From contig NC_079877.1 of assembly GCF_029227915.1 (NCBI RefSeq), positions 28,111,851 through 28,175,850 of the forward strand: DNA of 64,000 bases. Reading direction: 5' to 3'. The notes under the pieces were generated by a model. It was not told the origin of the DNA. It worked only from the letters and a program-made list of their open reading frames with translations, and did not search any database. Below, in pieces: positions 1-13,653 of the stretch (its first letter is position 1; the number at the start of each line of letters is the position of its first letter). The DNA comes from Hydractinia symbiolongicarpus. Taxonomy: Eukaryota; Cnidaria; Hydrozoa; Anthoathecata; Hydractiniidae. Position numbers and translations under genes: made by a program.

Positions 1-1238
1 GTTAGATGGCAGCATGTTTAGGAATCTGGAAGCGAAGTTGTTAAGATAATTATACAGAAAATCATCTCACTTTCAGTATTTCTTTTTCATCAAAATCTCT
101 ACTAATCAATCTTAAACTGAAGTTTTTGGCGTTTCTGACAGTCTATCTTCATATTACAGGCCCTGAGTTCGAGGTTGCCAACCAATAAAAAAGAAATACA
201 AAATTTCCATCTTAATGCTCTGTTTGTAAATATTCCAGTAATCATTCCATAAAATTATCCTCAAGTGATTAGCCTACTTGGGGCAGAAACTTTTAACAAC
301 CACAACTACAAAACATCGAGCATTCTTGGCCTAAACTTTCAGGAATGTCAGCACAAAATTTGAGGGGAAACGTTTTTTTAATGGAAAATTATGCACCATG
401 GTCCATACGAAAACAAAAAACTACAAAAAACAGAGTTACTGAAGAATGATCTAAAAATACAGTTTTTATATATAAATTGTTTCCCTTATTATTTCATATT
501 TTTTTGTGTTTGCGTAAACACCTCAGATTGAAGACCAGGAAATAATTGCCATTCTTTTTAAAAGAAAGAAACTTTTGTGAGTTAAAGAATGAAGCGAAAA
601 ACTTCTACTTAAAGGTTCAAAACCTCGTGAGACAAACCGCTTTTATTACAAGATTTTCTGTCTGTGCGACTTTCTTCTTTAAAGTATTGGAGCATGACAG
701 ACACAGTGCGATAGAAACCGGGAGTAAGAACATTGTTTCCTTCTTCTTCCGTTTGATACCCATTCGTTGCACCGAATTTGCTGGGTTGCTGTTACTCAAT
801 AACAACAGTGGAGTGTGTTTTAACGACACATCATTTGGATAAGGGATTTCCAGTAGCAAAATTTAAGAAATAGTAATGAGAGTATAGAGAAATTGGGAAT
901 GTTTATATAGAAAACAGACAAAAAAAACAGTAACGGAGACACGAGTACCAAAACAAATTCATAGTCAGTTTTTTAAAGGGAAATTTTTTGGTATAAGAAA
1001 TTTAATCCCCCCCCCCCCCCCTCTCCAAAAAAATGTAAAAATTGCTTCCTACGCACTGGGTTGTTCCAATCAACCTCGTTTTAAGGAACTTTTTAGGTAG
1101 GTTGAAGCACCAACTAGTATCTGTAGATGGCGTTTTGAGTTGTTTGTGTTGTTTGTCTGTTTGTTTGTTTATTTGTTTGTTTTATATTGTGTTTAACAAT
1201 ACCATTTTTTATTATCCAATGATTTTTCTTTCGTCAAT
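1..1238. other. Region upstream of the homeobox gene
   Basis: No coding region is supported here. It is AT-rich, with a run of about 17 C near 1006-1022 and a GTTT/GTTT-like T-rich tract at about 1140-1190. The open frames at 546-842 (+) and 617-859 (-) overlap each other and resemble nothing I know. Promoter and 5' UTR sequence of the homeobox gene should lie in or before this stretch, but I see no clear TATA box or initiator. Confidence 0.5.
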
Positions 1239-1244
1239 AGGAAT
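1221..1244 (+). other. 3' splice acceptor 4 nt before the homeobox start codon
   Basis: A pyrimidine-rich stretch ends in AG at 1239-1240, and the bases GAAT then lead directly to the ATG at 1245. An acceptor so close to a start codon is either the end of a 5' UTR intron or a spliced-leader trans-splice site. No matching upstream exon can be identified from the sequence alone. Confidence 0.5.
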
Positions 1245-4200
1245 ATGAATTTGGATCGCAAGAAACACACACCCTACAACATAGAAGATATATTAGGATT
1301 AAAAGATGAAACAATGAAATCTGATGAAGAAAGTCTTGAGGAAGATAGCTTAGAATTATCAAGTTCACCGAGCACTTCTCCGTCATCCCACGATGCATCT
1401 CCATCATACGAATCTCCTACATTACACAACACCTCTTTATCATCAAATGACGTTTCTCCAATAGATACTAGCATATCAGAAGGTAAGTTTTTTTATTAAA
1501 TAATATTCTTCATCCAGATCAGAAAAATAGGTGATTCATATGTGAATACAGGTTGTATTCCCGCTTAATATGACCCAGTTAGGAAGCCATGTATAAATGC
1601 GAAGAAAGCTAAAAGTATAGAGAGTGTTTTATATTTTTTTTTCGTATCTTTTAAATTTAATGTTTGGCTATCACGTATAACGTATACGCTTTTTTAACAC
1701 ATTACGTGTGTTTTGTTTTTACATTCGTTAACATTGTAATGTTGCTACAGCATATATATCACACACGTTTCATTTAAACCCTAACACAGTAAGCATGAAC
1801 CTAAACCAGCTGTATTTTAATATTTTATCATTAACAGGGAAGACATTTTTAAACCTAAAATTCAGGAAAGTCAACAATGATCTCAGATGATATCTAACCA
1901 CATGACCTGACCATATTCATATACTTTCTTTATTATGATGCTTAAAGCGAAAACATCAATGTAGCAATCTTAGAAGTGTGAAATTAAACTAGAAATCTTA
2001 GAGGCAGAGACCGCACAATATATTCAATAAAACTACACAACTTTCTATACAATCAATATTACACCAATCGATTTCCTTTAACTGAAAATCCCCAAATTTT
2101 TCCTAACAACGCCATACAAAGCAGCATCTAGTCATTACAGTAGCGTCTTACTTTGGTCCAACCAATTGTTTAAAAAATTAATCATAATCTGCAATCTTGC
2201 GCAAATTTTACCACAATCAATTTTAGCATCAGTGAGCTTACAACAAATTATGTCAAATTTGCTTTACGGTAAGTAAAACTACAACAATCTGCTTTCAAAA
2301 AAACAGTCAATGCACCTTCCTTGAACAAAAAAGACAACCGAAACTGGAATCACCTTTCATTGTAATCAATTAATGTTCACCTTGACTGCTCCTTTTACAA
2401 CTGACTCGTCATCATGACACCACTTTTTATCTTCACAATGCGCAATCTTAAATGGCAACAACCTTCTTTTATCTCCTAAATACTACAAACCATCAGGTAC
2501 TACATCATGGTATCAACAATTACTGCTTGAAACGTTACCTAACACCCGTTCCTGCCGAAAAATAGTCTTTACGAAAAGAAACAGCAGCATTTTGAACAAA
2601 CACTGGCAATCATACATACCAGCTGAAACCATCTAAATAAAAATGAATATATCGAAAGTTTAAACAATTGACTTCAACCATGCAATATTATTTTCTTCTA
2701 CGACTGCTCCAAGTAAATTAAAAATACAATAACAGGTAAGCCAGAATAAGTTAGTTTTTTGACAAAACTGGTATAACTTGACACTCCGAAAAGTCCCTAT
2801 CATCCATTACCATCAATTAATCACTGGAGAATAACCATCAGGATCCAAACATCGCATTGAATAGCCGATTAATTCAAAAAGGTCAATTGCAAATCTAACA
2901 ACAGATATCCATCAGTTATATTGTTTGGATGCCAAATACTGAAAAGTCATTTAACCCAATTCAAACTGCAGTCGTTTATTACCATTAGACTATCCGTCTA
3001 ACCCTAAGGTAACACAATTAGCAGACTAAACTCGTCGCCTTACGTTAACACAAACTTTAATGCAATTAGTAACTACCATTACCACCTAATGCCTATCTAA
3101 TTTCCACCCAATCATTTTTTCAACAACAACACAGCACAGAACAAAAGCTTAACACATAAGTCTCCGATCAACTTCTACATATCATAGTTATTATAATTGT
3201 TATGACGTTTTCAATCTTTCAAATACACAAACTAAATCTTGTTCCTCTTTATAACTTCCAATACTACATTTTTTAACTACAATAATAACTCAAGTAAAGA
3301 TATGCCATTTACTGTGCAAAAGAACGCATCGCCAACAGAAACAGAAATAGCCAAAATATACACAACCGACTGATGTTCCATAAAGTTTTGATGCGCAAAG
3401 TTCAACCACAATAACCAACCTTTTAAACTGACACGAAAATCAACCACAGGATATAGCCACTTCAGTATTGGAAACACTGTTATCAATATGGTTCCTGCGA
3501 TCTGAATGTATACATTAGGTATACACCGGCATTGCTTACCCAATGTCCCTCACATGGCATGGATTGACTTGTAGCTGTGGTCAAAACACTGTTGACCGAA
3601 CCAGGAACCTTGTGATTACGAAGCGAACTCCATAGCCACAAGACCACACGCCACGCATTAGATTATTTCACAAAGATGGTGACAAACCTTCCATACAAAA
3701 CGAATCTAAATGCAAACTGTGAGATAACACTTTTCGACAACCAAATATGTGACAACTTAGGATTTTTTTACCACCTCAAACGAAAACAAAATCTTTTCTT
3801 CACTCTATATGGTCCAGAAATAATTATTTCTAATACAAAAATACCGTTAACAAAATGATTTCTCTAGCTAGGTTAACCTCAAGCATGTCACCTAAAGGTG
3901 AGCCACATGAAACTTGTCTTCTGCTGAGCAATTTGGTAGCCAATAACTACAAGCACAAAAAAAGAACTTAAAACCAGTTTTATTTATCAGTACTAATTTT
4001 AATAGCATCACGTTAACAATGTCTCACGTGGAAATCGATAGATAGACGACGACTTTTAAATAGTATTTCTTCTAATTAAATTATCAGTAGATCTGTTTTT
4101 CCTTCAAAAATTAACAGCTGTTACAATAACAATCTTCAAAAAAAATGTATGAATTTCTACCCCTCAGAAGGATCAACTTAACCATCAATTTAGTCCACCA

Positions 4201-7200
4201 CCCAACGACTACTGATAAATAATTTTCCAAAGAAAGTCTCTCCTTTACATAGGCACATTTAAAGGCAAAATAATAAAGAAAAAACACAAGACAGATCGAC
4301 TGACAATACAGAGGACAAAACAAACCTATTAAAATATGTATTAAAGAAAATAGCATTTATTCAAACCGAACAAAAAAGATACAGAATTAAAGAGGGGAAT
4401 TAATTACCGGAACATACGGAACTGACGGTAACTATGGCTTAACCTTACAGACGCATCAACTAGATAACCAACCAAACTATCAACTAATGGACAAAATAGG
4501 CAAAAATTTAATCAATCAATTGATCTATCAATCCATTATTCAATCAATAAATCAATCAATCAATCCATGAATCATTCAACCAATCAATCGATCGATTAAT
4601 CAATTAATCATTCAACCAATCAATTAATTAATCAATCAATCAATCTAAATCCACCAATCCAACATCTGTAGATCAATCAATCAGTCGATCAATCAATCAA
4701 TCACCCAATTAAACAATTAATCCAAATCCACCAATCCAACATCTGTAGATCGATCAGTCAATCGACCAATCAATCAATCACTCAATTAATTAATCAATCA
4801 ATCAAAATCCATCACCCGTCGATCAATCAATCAATCTAAATCCATCATCCGTCGATCAATCAACAATCGATTGATCAATTAATCAATCGATCAATCAATC
4901 GATCGATCGAACAATCAATCAATTAATCGACTAATCAATCAATAAATCAATCAATCAATTGATCACCCAATTGATTAATCAATCAATCTATCCAAATCCA
5001 TCAATCCATTATCTGCCGATCAATCAATCGATCAATGAATCAATCACTCAATTAATTAATCAATCAATCAATCTATCCAAATCCATCAACCCATCATCCG
5101 TCGATCAATCAATTGATCAATCAATCAATCAATCCATCGATCTACCAATTAATCAATCAATCAATCAATCAATTAATCAATCAATCCATCGATCAATCAA
5201 CCATTCAGTCAATCAAAACACTCTGCCAGAAAACCGACCAAATATTTAACCAACCAAAACAAAAATAACTGAACAACCAACCGAGTTAAACGATATACTT
5301 ACCAATCAAGTAGTTTGATAACCATCTGTTAGTCAGTCAACTAAAATTAAACAACCAAATTTCTAATCGATGATCTATCACAACAAAACAACCGATCAAT
5401 CAGTTAACTTGGCAACCAATTATTTATCTCAAAAACATGCTGGTCATCCAAACACAAAACAACAAATTATCCAACGATTAACTAACCAACCAATCAACCA
5501 ATTAACGAACAAACCAAGTTGTCATATTTTAACAAAATTATCCAGCAACGGATTACGAAGCGGTTGATCAATCGATCGGTGGACAAAAAAACAGCCAACT
5601 AACCAATTAATCAAATGAAGAAACCAGTCAAATAATTAAACAGCCAAACAAACAAAGAAGGAACCAGTCAAATACTTCATCAAATATTATATTGTCAAAT
5701 CAAAAAGTAATCGATTAACTAACTAACCAACCACTATATCACCTAATTCGAACATCGAGTAACTATCAGCTTAACCAACAAATCAACCAAACAGCCAACA
5801 CATAAACTATCAACACAAATCAACCAACTAATAAAGCAATTAAAAAATCAATCAGTGAATTAACTGGTCGTCTAATAGGTCAGCAAATCTGCAAACCAAA
5901 TTACCGACCAAACAACCAACAAGCTAAAGAATAAATCAAGTAACGAAACAAAAACATAATCAACACGCTAATCAACAAACAAAGCAACCAACAAAACCTA
6001 ACTGAAACCCTAACAACTATGTAACCGACCAAAAATCCAACAAATTGATCAACATATCTACCTCCTAAACAATACCAACCAATCAACCAATGGACCAATC
6101 GCGTACTGACTAACGACCAGCCAAACAAACTCGACAGTCAACAAACTAACCAACTATGCATCCAAAAAACCATTCAACTACTGACCAAACAAAACATAAT
6201 TGACCAACCAACCAACAAACTAACCAAATAAGCAACTGTCAAGTCCACAAATTACTCAACGAACTGACGAAACAAATCACTTAGACCGAAAAATTAACCA
6301 ATTAACCAATCAACAACTAAACAGCCATGTTCACCAACGCAACAAGAAGTAATCAACCATCTAACCAACTAACCACTAAATCACCCAACCTACCAACCTC
6401 AAAAACACTAACCAACTAACCAATCATTTAACCACAAAACTAAACAAATAAACAAACAGGAGAATACCTAACAAATCAACCAAATCAATCAACTGACCGA
6501 CATATCATCTGAGCGACTTAAGCACTACTAGCAAACAACAATGAAAACTGAACCAACGGCTTAACCACGAAAGAAACTAAATAAATAATTTAATGTCAGC
6601 AACAAACACAAACCAACTAACCGACCAAATAAACAAGCAGCCAATCAACGAAATAATAAAAAAAAACAAAGAAATATCCACCAACAAATCTACAAAGCAA
6701 ACAAACAAACTGAATAACCGACCAAGTCAATAGAGAAACAAAAAAAAAACTGAGCAGAAATCGACCAATTAGCCAGAAACACTAGTTGGTTGATTATCGA
6801 CCAATCAATCTGACCGACCAATCTGACCAACCGATTTATAAAAAAAGAAAAAAAGTACCAAAAAAATCTATCTACTAAACAAAAAATAAGTAACAACTGA
6901 CTGAAGAACCAATCAATTACTTACTCAACAAATCGACCACCACCAGAATAGACTTGAAGTGCAATTAACCAACGAAAAAATTAAACAGGTATCAATCAAC
7001 TGACTAATAAATAAACTACCCTACTAACTAATCAACTAACCAACCAACTTGTTAACTAACCAGCAAACCAACCAACCAACGTGTCAACTAACCAACAAAC
7101 CAAACCAACTAATCACTCAACCCGTCAACCAACCAGCAAACCAATTAACCAACCTGTCAACCAACCAGCAAATCAACCAACCAACTACTCAACCAACCAA

Positions 7201-10200
7201 CTACTTAACTAACTAACTAACCAACTAATCAAACAACTAACCAACCTGTCAACCAACCGACCAGCAAACTAACTAACCAACCAACCTGTCAACCAACCTG
7301 TCAACCAACCTGTCAACAAACCTGTCAACCAACCAACAAACTACTCAACCAACTGCCCAACCAACTAATCTAACGACCAACCAACCTGCCAACCAAAAAC
7401 TAACCAACCAACAAACCAACCAACAAACCAGCAAAAAAATCAACTGAACAACCACCTGACCAATTAATTAAACAACTACCTGGCCAACTAATCAAACAAC
7501 CAACCTGTGAACCAACTAATTATTCACCAACTACTCAACTAGCTACTCAGCCAACTAATCAAACAAACAGTCAACCTGTCAACCAACAAACTACCCAACC
7601 AACTAAATAAACAGCCATCCAAACTGTCAACCAAGAAACCAATCAATCAACCAACCACTCAACTAAAAAACCAACCCACCACACAACCAACAAATTAACC
7701 AACCTGTCAATCTACCAACAAAAGAATAATTAACCAATTATTTACTTAACCAACTAACTAACCGTCGAATAAGCTGACCAACCTATTAACGGACCAATAA
7801 AACAATGTAACAATAAACAAGGCAATCAATCTAGCAACTACAACTAACCGATAAATTAACCAATGAATCACTCGCTCAACCAACCAACTAACCAACCAAG
7901 CAACAACACTCAACTAACCGAACAACCAACAAATCACTAAGTTAACCAACTAACCAATCAAGCAACCAATTACTTCACTAACCTATCAACCAATCAACTG
8001 AACAACAAATCAAACAACCGACCAACTTAACAACAGCATAACCGACAAACCAAACAATCCGCAAATCATCTGATCAATCAACCAACTAACCAATTAACCG
8101 GGAAACCAACTAATAAGCGAAGCTAAGCAATTCAATAACCAGCCAACAACTTAAAGTCTAACCAACTGATCAATTATCAAATGCCCCAAAAATCCAACCA
8201 ATCAACAATATGATATACTGACCGACCGACCAACTTACTGACTAAAAAATTATCCACAAACTAAGCTACCAGCAAACTAATTCACCAATCAAAACCAAGC
8301 AACAAAACAAAATCTATCAAATTCAACAGGCCAGCAAATAAGTCCAAAGAAACAACCAAATAGTTGATCATTTACCCACAGAAATCGTAACTAAACAGTT
8401 AAGTTTAAGAGCTAATTACCACTCTGTTGATTTCCCATATAAGTAACCATATTAACAAATACCGCTACAAAGAGTATTGAACCCTCTTTCTCTTCATCTT
8501 TTGTTCTCGTTTCGTTTTTTCTCCTTCGATAAAAACACTTAACTCTTTTAACCTCAAACTCTTTCAAAACAACAAGTACAAGACTTTTCACCAATCGTTG
8601 TCAGACCAGCAACCAGTAATTAGGTCTTCACTACTTTCAATAAAAAAATACTTCAAACATGTTCTGAATACAATGTACAGTTGCCAATATAATGAAAGAT
8701 AGGACACCGATTGACTCTGTCTTGCTATGTTTACTGATAGTCGGTAGGAATTAAAATCATCAACTGCAAATTGAAAACATCAAAATTGAACGAATAACTT
8801 GTAAACAAGAACTCGTGTTGTCGGACTTATCCTTCTACATTACCATCCTAATCATGCTAATAATATGTCGAAGATCAAAATTTTTATCCCAGTGAGGATT
8901 CGTACATTATTTTCAGGTTTAACTGTATTAACTACTTGTTTTTCTTTTTAGAGTATCGTAACATGTCTGCATATATAAAGTTCATATACACTGTTCATAT
9001 ATACTGTGTACATATATACCGCTTACATATATACTGTTACGTATATCTCTTGTACATATATGATGCAAACAGATCTGTGTATACATATACTGTGTACATA
9101 TATACTGCTAACATATATACCACTTACATATATACTGTTACGTAATTTCTTGTACATATATGATGTATACACATATACTATGTATATATAAACTGCTTAC
9201 ATATATACTACTTACACGTATACTTTGTACATATATATTAGTGTGTACATTTATATTTTGTACACATACTACTAATGCACTGACAAAACTAACATATACA
9301 AGTACTGTCACATCGTTCTTATTCTAAAAAACAGGTTGGCAAAGCAAAGTTGCATGTAGCAAATTTAGCTGTCTAAGTTTACATCGAGCATGTTGAAAAA
9401 TAAAAAAAAACTTTACGCACAATGTAGAAACTTACACTAGGTACTTTTCCACACACCCACAAATAATTTAGCACGCCATTTTTAGCATTGCTTTGTCTTT
9501 TCTTCCTCAGACGATTGCGATCATGACAATATTGACAGTCCGACAACCGACCAAGACAGTCTCATGACGGACGACACTGTCAGTGCGACATTGTTAGACA
9601 CATATAGGAATCATCCATCCGGCGTTCCGTCTAAGAAGCGAAGATATAGAACGACGTTCACGACGTACCAATTAGACGAATTGGAGAGGGTGTTCAACCG
9701 TACACACTACCCTGATATCTTTCTACGTGAAGAGATGGCACTGAAGTTGAATTTAACTGAAGCGAGGATACAAGTAAGCGATACTATCAACTTTGTCTGA
9801 AAGTTTGTTCTTTGACCAGTTCTACGGGCAGCGGTAGAGCTCGTCAGCAGGGCAAAAAGCCCTAGGAGCTAAGTTGTTTTCAAATATTTAATGTTGTTAA
9901 AATGGCTACTCGCTTTTAAAAAAGTTTTCCTTTGGACTATATAGCAGGCCGTAGAGAATGTTAATCCTTGGACAGCATATCCATTGTTTCTCACGAATAA
10001 ATCTTTCGTCATTGAGCGCGATGTTTAGCGACGTTGACAAAGTGGGTAACTGTCGGCTAGGAAATCGAATTCTCTTTTATATAAGCCTCTATTTTGATAT
10101 CTCAAATTGGGTGATCACGTAATAGGCGTCACGCCGGTTTTCATCCTTGCTGCAACATCATTTCACATCTATCAGGATTATTGACAAAAGTTTATTAAAA

Positions 10201-10806
10201 GGTTATTAGCTTTTCATCAAGTTAAGTGTTCATGTTTAATTAAATGTTTTTTTTTCAGTATAAACGAGTAACACGCCAGTCAATTTTTGTCACCCACAGA
10301 GAGTATAAAACTAATGCCCCTGTAAAAATTACTGAACATTTTCATAGTGCTAAGGGTTATCTAACCATCTTTCTAAATGAAACTCTTAATTTTAGGTGTG
10401 GTTTCAAAACAGAAGAGCAAAATGGCGCAAGAGAAACAAGTCCAGCACGCAGTCCAGTCCTTCATCCCCACCTTATCAAACACAGATGACGTCATTTTTA
10501 AAAAACACACCGCCAAGTTTAAATTACTCACCACCCGCGCCTCAATATCATAACATGTATACGAACCTGTTTCTGAAAGGGCTCGCTCATCCAAATAACA
10601 TTCAAACTGAAAAGTTAAATCGTGTGCAACAAATGTTACCATTATCCAAACCTACTATGCCAACTTGGTACGATAATGCAATGCGTTGCATGCCGCGTAG
10701 TATGAACTGTTATGATAACAGGAGTATAGCTAACATGTCAGGCTCGTACAGAATACTAGAAAAAGACCCGTCGGCATGGTGGACAATGCATGGCCAAACA
10801 GCGTAA
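1245..10806 (+). CDS. Paired-like (PRD-class, Q50) homeodomain transcription factor, 3 exons
   Basis: Exons are 1245-1482, 9511-9773 and 10396-10806, joined at gtaagt/cag and gtaagc/tag sites; frames match and give 303 residues. The homeodomain spans about residues 122-181. It begins [20 protein letters not shown] and its third helix reads [14 protein letters not shown], with Q at homeodomain position 50 and N at 51. Residue 46 ends exon 2 and V47 opens exon 3, the classic intron position of paired-like genes. Residues 11-18 (YNIEDILG) resemble the octapeptide/eh1-type repressor motif. A Ser/Asp/Glu-rich linker precedes the homeodomain. The C-terminal 120 residues are Ser/Pro- then Met/Asn-rich, and I see no OAR motif and no paired domain. 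Homeodomain residues suggest the Arx/Alx/prdl group, but I cannot assign orthology. It should act as a DNA-binding nuclear regulator, as known for the class. Intron 2 is 622 bp and holds nothing recognisable. Confidence 0.9.
1483..4500 (+). other. First part of homeobox intron 1
   Basis: Non-coding intron sequence with no recognisable element. From about 1.8 kb onward the plus strand becomes poor in G and rich in A, C and T, a bias that continues through the repeats that follow. The open frames at 3277-3543 and 4111-4356 (minus) look like chance products of this bias. Confidence 0.5.
4501..5215 (+). repeat. Degenerate (ATCA)n tetranucleotide tract
   Basis: About 700 bp made almost wholly of ATCA/AATC units with interspersed ATTA, ATCG and ATCC variants. 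A longer motif related to AATCCATCAATCC and ATCTGTAGATC recurs near 4650, 4730, 4810, 4840, 4990 and 5085, so some copying of longer blocks has occurred. It lies inside intron 1 of the homeobox gene. The open frame 4959-5249, rich in Asn-Gln-Ser-Ile, is only the translated repeat. Confidence 0.9.
5216..8400 (+). repeat. Degenerate ACCA/AACT simple-sequence tract, about 3.2 kb
   Basis: A long cryptically simple region built from AACC, AACT, ACCA and AATC tetranucleotides with few G on the plus strand. The purest part is about 7020-7700, where CAACCAAC and CTGTCAACCAAC recur. The flanks are more mutated. It follows directly on the ATCA tract and still lies in homeobox intron 1. No open frame here is convincing. 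Confidence 0.85.
8960..9280 (+). repeat. TACATATA-type tandem repeat
   Basis: About 320 bp of short units such as ACATATATACTG with a longer period near 100 bp: ACTGTTACGTA followed by CTTGTACATATATGATG occurs at about 9033 and again at about 9134. It is the third simple-sequence block in the same intron and is not coding; the two overlapping frames here translate the repeat. Confidence 0.8.
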
Positions 10807-11300
10807 AACAAAGAGAAGAGATGAACTCATGACGATTATTAAAGAAATAAAGCTAACTGGTGCGATATATAGAACACACAGTAACCCGCTAATTTTTTGT
10901 ATACGGTAACGGTAACCCGAAAATGTGATTTTATAAACAGAATTTATGTTGTAGTAATGTAATTATGTATATACAAGACAGAAATTATGTTATTTTAAAC
11001 GTCGGAAAATCAAACATATATCTTTCGAGCTTTTCATTTCCGAACTCATTTGTTTCAGCGACAATCCAATTTCTACTAAACCATTTCTAAGGCAGGAGAA
11101 ACCGCAAGACAGTCATATCGAAAGTTCGAAGTCGGTTGTTAACAGAAGACGAATACATGTGAACAGAAATCTCACTTCTTAAACGATGGTTGTCTTAAAA
11201 ACGGTTTAGTGGATATCTTATGGTTAACTTGTTCCCAGTACTTTTCTGTCGCTTCAATGAAATCTTTTGAAATTCAAATAAACAAAATAGGGAGTCGGAA
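10807..11300 (+). other. Probable 3' UTR of the homeobox gene with AATAAA signals
   Basis: AATAAA occurs at 10846-10851, 40 bases after the stop codon, and again at 11277-11282. Either could direct polyadenylation. A terminator-like structure is not evident. Confidence 0.5.
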
Positions 11301-13653
11301 CTACGATGTAAAGATGCTTTTAGTTAAGTGTAATAATAAAAAGAAAATAATGCTTTTTTTTGCTGCAGTATCAATCATGTGATTTTAATTTATTTAATTT
11401 TTACTTTAAGTTCTTTAATTTCAATTGTGATATTTTTATTTTTTGTTATTAACGTTTTCTTACTAAAATTAATACATAAACATTTTTAAAAGTTTTCATA
11501 TTTTATAATTATTATAAGAGTTATATCGTAAATTTCGCGATCGTTGGATTTTTTAGCGAAAGTTTATGTTTTGAATAATTTTAAATCAAGAAAAAATTTT
11601 TTTTGTTACATTTTGGTACACAGTTTCTCGAAGGTTTATTACCCTAAATTTCGCGACTTTATTCCCCGCGAATGCTTCAACACTCAAAAACAGCGTTAAT
11701 TGAATTCCGTTTTTCGTTAACTTGGAATAAACAACTCGTGTTGGGTAAGAAAGTTCAAGATAAAGAACAAGGAATTCAACCTTTAAATTTTAAATGCTTG
11801 TATATGTTATATATTATTTTTGTCTTATTTTTATGGATATATGAGAGTTGGCAAGCGTGTATATTTTGTTGTTTTGAACAAATTTTTTTTGTGGTTGAAA
11901 ATTTTACTAACGTAGCTATTTATATATTTATTTCGTACTTTTGTTACTCTTTTGTGCATATATCTATCTGTTATATATTATTTTGTTTGAAGTTCAATAA
12001 ATTTTTGTTATGCATTGTCACTCAATCATTTTTTCTTTGTTGATAATAATTACTTACAAGGCTGCAGAATTAAAGTTTAAAAGAATTAAACTTTTTGCTA
12101 TTGGGGAATAAAAGAATGCGTAATATGGCGGAAACTCTCTAAAGCGGTTATACCTCCATAAGACAGACGAATTTCCAGACACAGCCTAGTCGCAACCTTT
12201 CTGAAGCAGTTTTCTCTATAAAGCTGAACTCCTTAAACACGTGCAACCTTGGTGTTGTGTAAATATTAAAACAAAGCGAAAAGTAGCATTGCTTTTATTC
12301 GTTGACTTCTTTTCCATAATTTTGACAATAGATTGAAACACTTCGGCTGTTTCACATTAGGAAGGGCGTGTGTGGTCTGCAAAACACAAAACAAATCTAT
12401 ACTCAATTTGGAAAATTTAATGCTCAAATTCTCTGAAGCAGAATTTTTGTGTTCGCTATAGAAAGATTTTACTGTACCACCTCCAGGTAGTTTTTTTTTT
12501 GTTTTTCCCCCTAAATTCGCACGCTTTACTTTCAGGCAAGAAAGGTAAAGGTAATTTTTTCAATCAGTTGAAAAAATGATTTTAGCGAACTAACGAATTT
12601 AGTTTAGATATTATTAGCCGGCAACTTTTCTTGTTTTTGCGCGGATGCTCCAATTTTGTACGCGCAAAAAGTTATTGTAAATTTATATTTGCATTCTTGC
12701 TATGCGAATGCTTTCTCTTGCCTTAATTTTTCTTCTCAAAATATTTCTCCGTTGTGAAATTTAAATCAAACGAGCGATTGCCATAACATTCATGATAAAT
12801 AATGTAACTTGAATGCAACTCAAAAATTATGCTAAATCAAAATCGTGTTGTCACGCTGCATAGTAGGCGGCTAAATCAAGGTACAAGATTTCATGAGATA
12901 TTTTGGTAAATCTGGGTGATGGTGAAATCTTATGAGAGTTTTAAAATCACAATTTCTTTAATTACTTGCATATTCATTTGCGAAATAATAGATGAACGAG
13001 TTGGTATTTATTTTTATTTCTAAATTATTAAATTTCAAATTCCTAACTTTAACAAAAATGGATAAATATACAACACGTACTGTCTTAATTTCAAACATAT
13101 AGGCACCGTGATAGCCCAAATAAACGACAACGGCTTGCAGGCAACTTAAAGATAAAAGCAAGGCACGACTTTGGATGGCATATAAAAATGTTTCAAACAA
13201 TTTTTGAATTTCTGTTAATCATGCTATCACAATTTCCGTGACTTTTTCTAACTTTGCAAAATAGTTTGACGAAACAGTCACCTTGTAATAAATTCAAAGT
13301 CAACGACTTGGTAATTAAGTCAATATTTAGCACGAGTCTTTTTACAAGCTTTCCCGGTTTAGCTCTAACTAATTGTAAAACTTTATAACTTTAAATACAC
13401 AAATAATTAAACCCTTGATCAGTTACAAATAAGGCTTTATTATGGCACAGGAAGGTAGACGAATAACTTCACGACAGGTACACGACACAACTGTTAAAGT
13501 TTCAGAACCTAAGTAAAGGGTGGGGATTAGCTTACAGTCCACATAAGTGCAATGAGTCTTTTTTTCTGCTTAACAAAGTGCACCCGCACATACCGAACAA
13601 AAAAACTAAATCACACAAAATTGTATAGAACAACAAAATTAATCGTCTTCATT
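11301..13653. other. Intergenic region between convergent homeobox and MPDU1 genes
   Basis: Very AT-rich with long T tracts. A perfect small hairpin, TTTTTTCAA-TCAG-TTGAAAAAA, sits at 12555-12576. TTTATT at 13436-13441 reads AATAAA on the minus strand, 213 bp past the MPDU1 stop, and is a possible polyadenylation signal for that gene. The open frame 11672-12043 (+) is T-rich and hydrophobic in a way expected from AT-rich DNA; I do not support it as a gene. Confidence 0.45.

Noticed and set aside
4959-5249. Open frame of 96 residues rich in Asn-Gln-Ser-Ile
   Set aside because: It is the (ATCA)n repeat read in one frame; no start context, no splice support and the repeat continues on both sides.
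10244-10489. 81-residue plus-strand frame overlapping homeobox exon 3
   Set aside because: It is a different frame from the homeodomain exon and extends from the intron across the splice acceptor.
11672-12043. 123-residue frame downstream of the homeobox gene
   Set aside because: Composition (Phe, Ile, Tyr, Cys, Leu) is what T-rich DNA yields; no homologous motif and no splice context.
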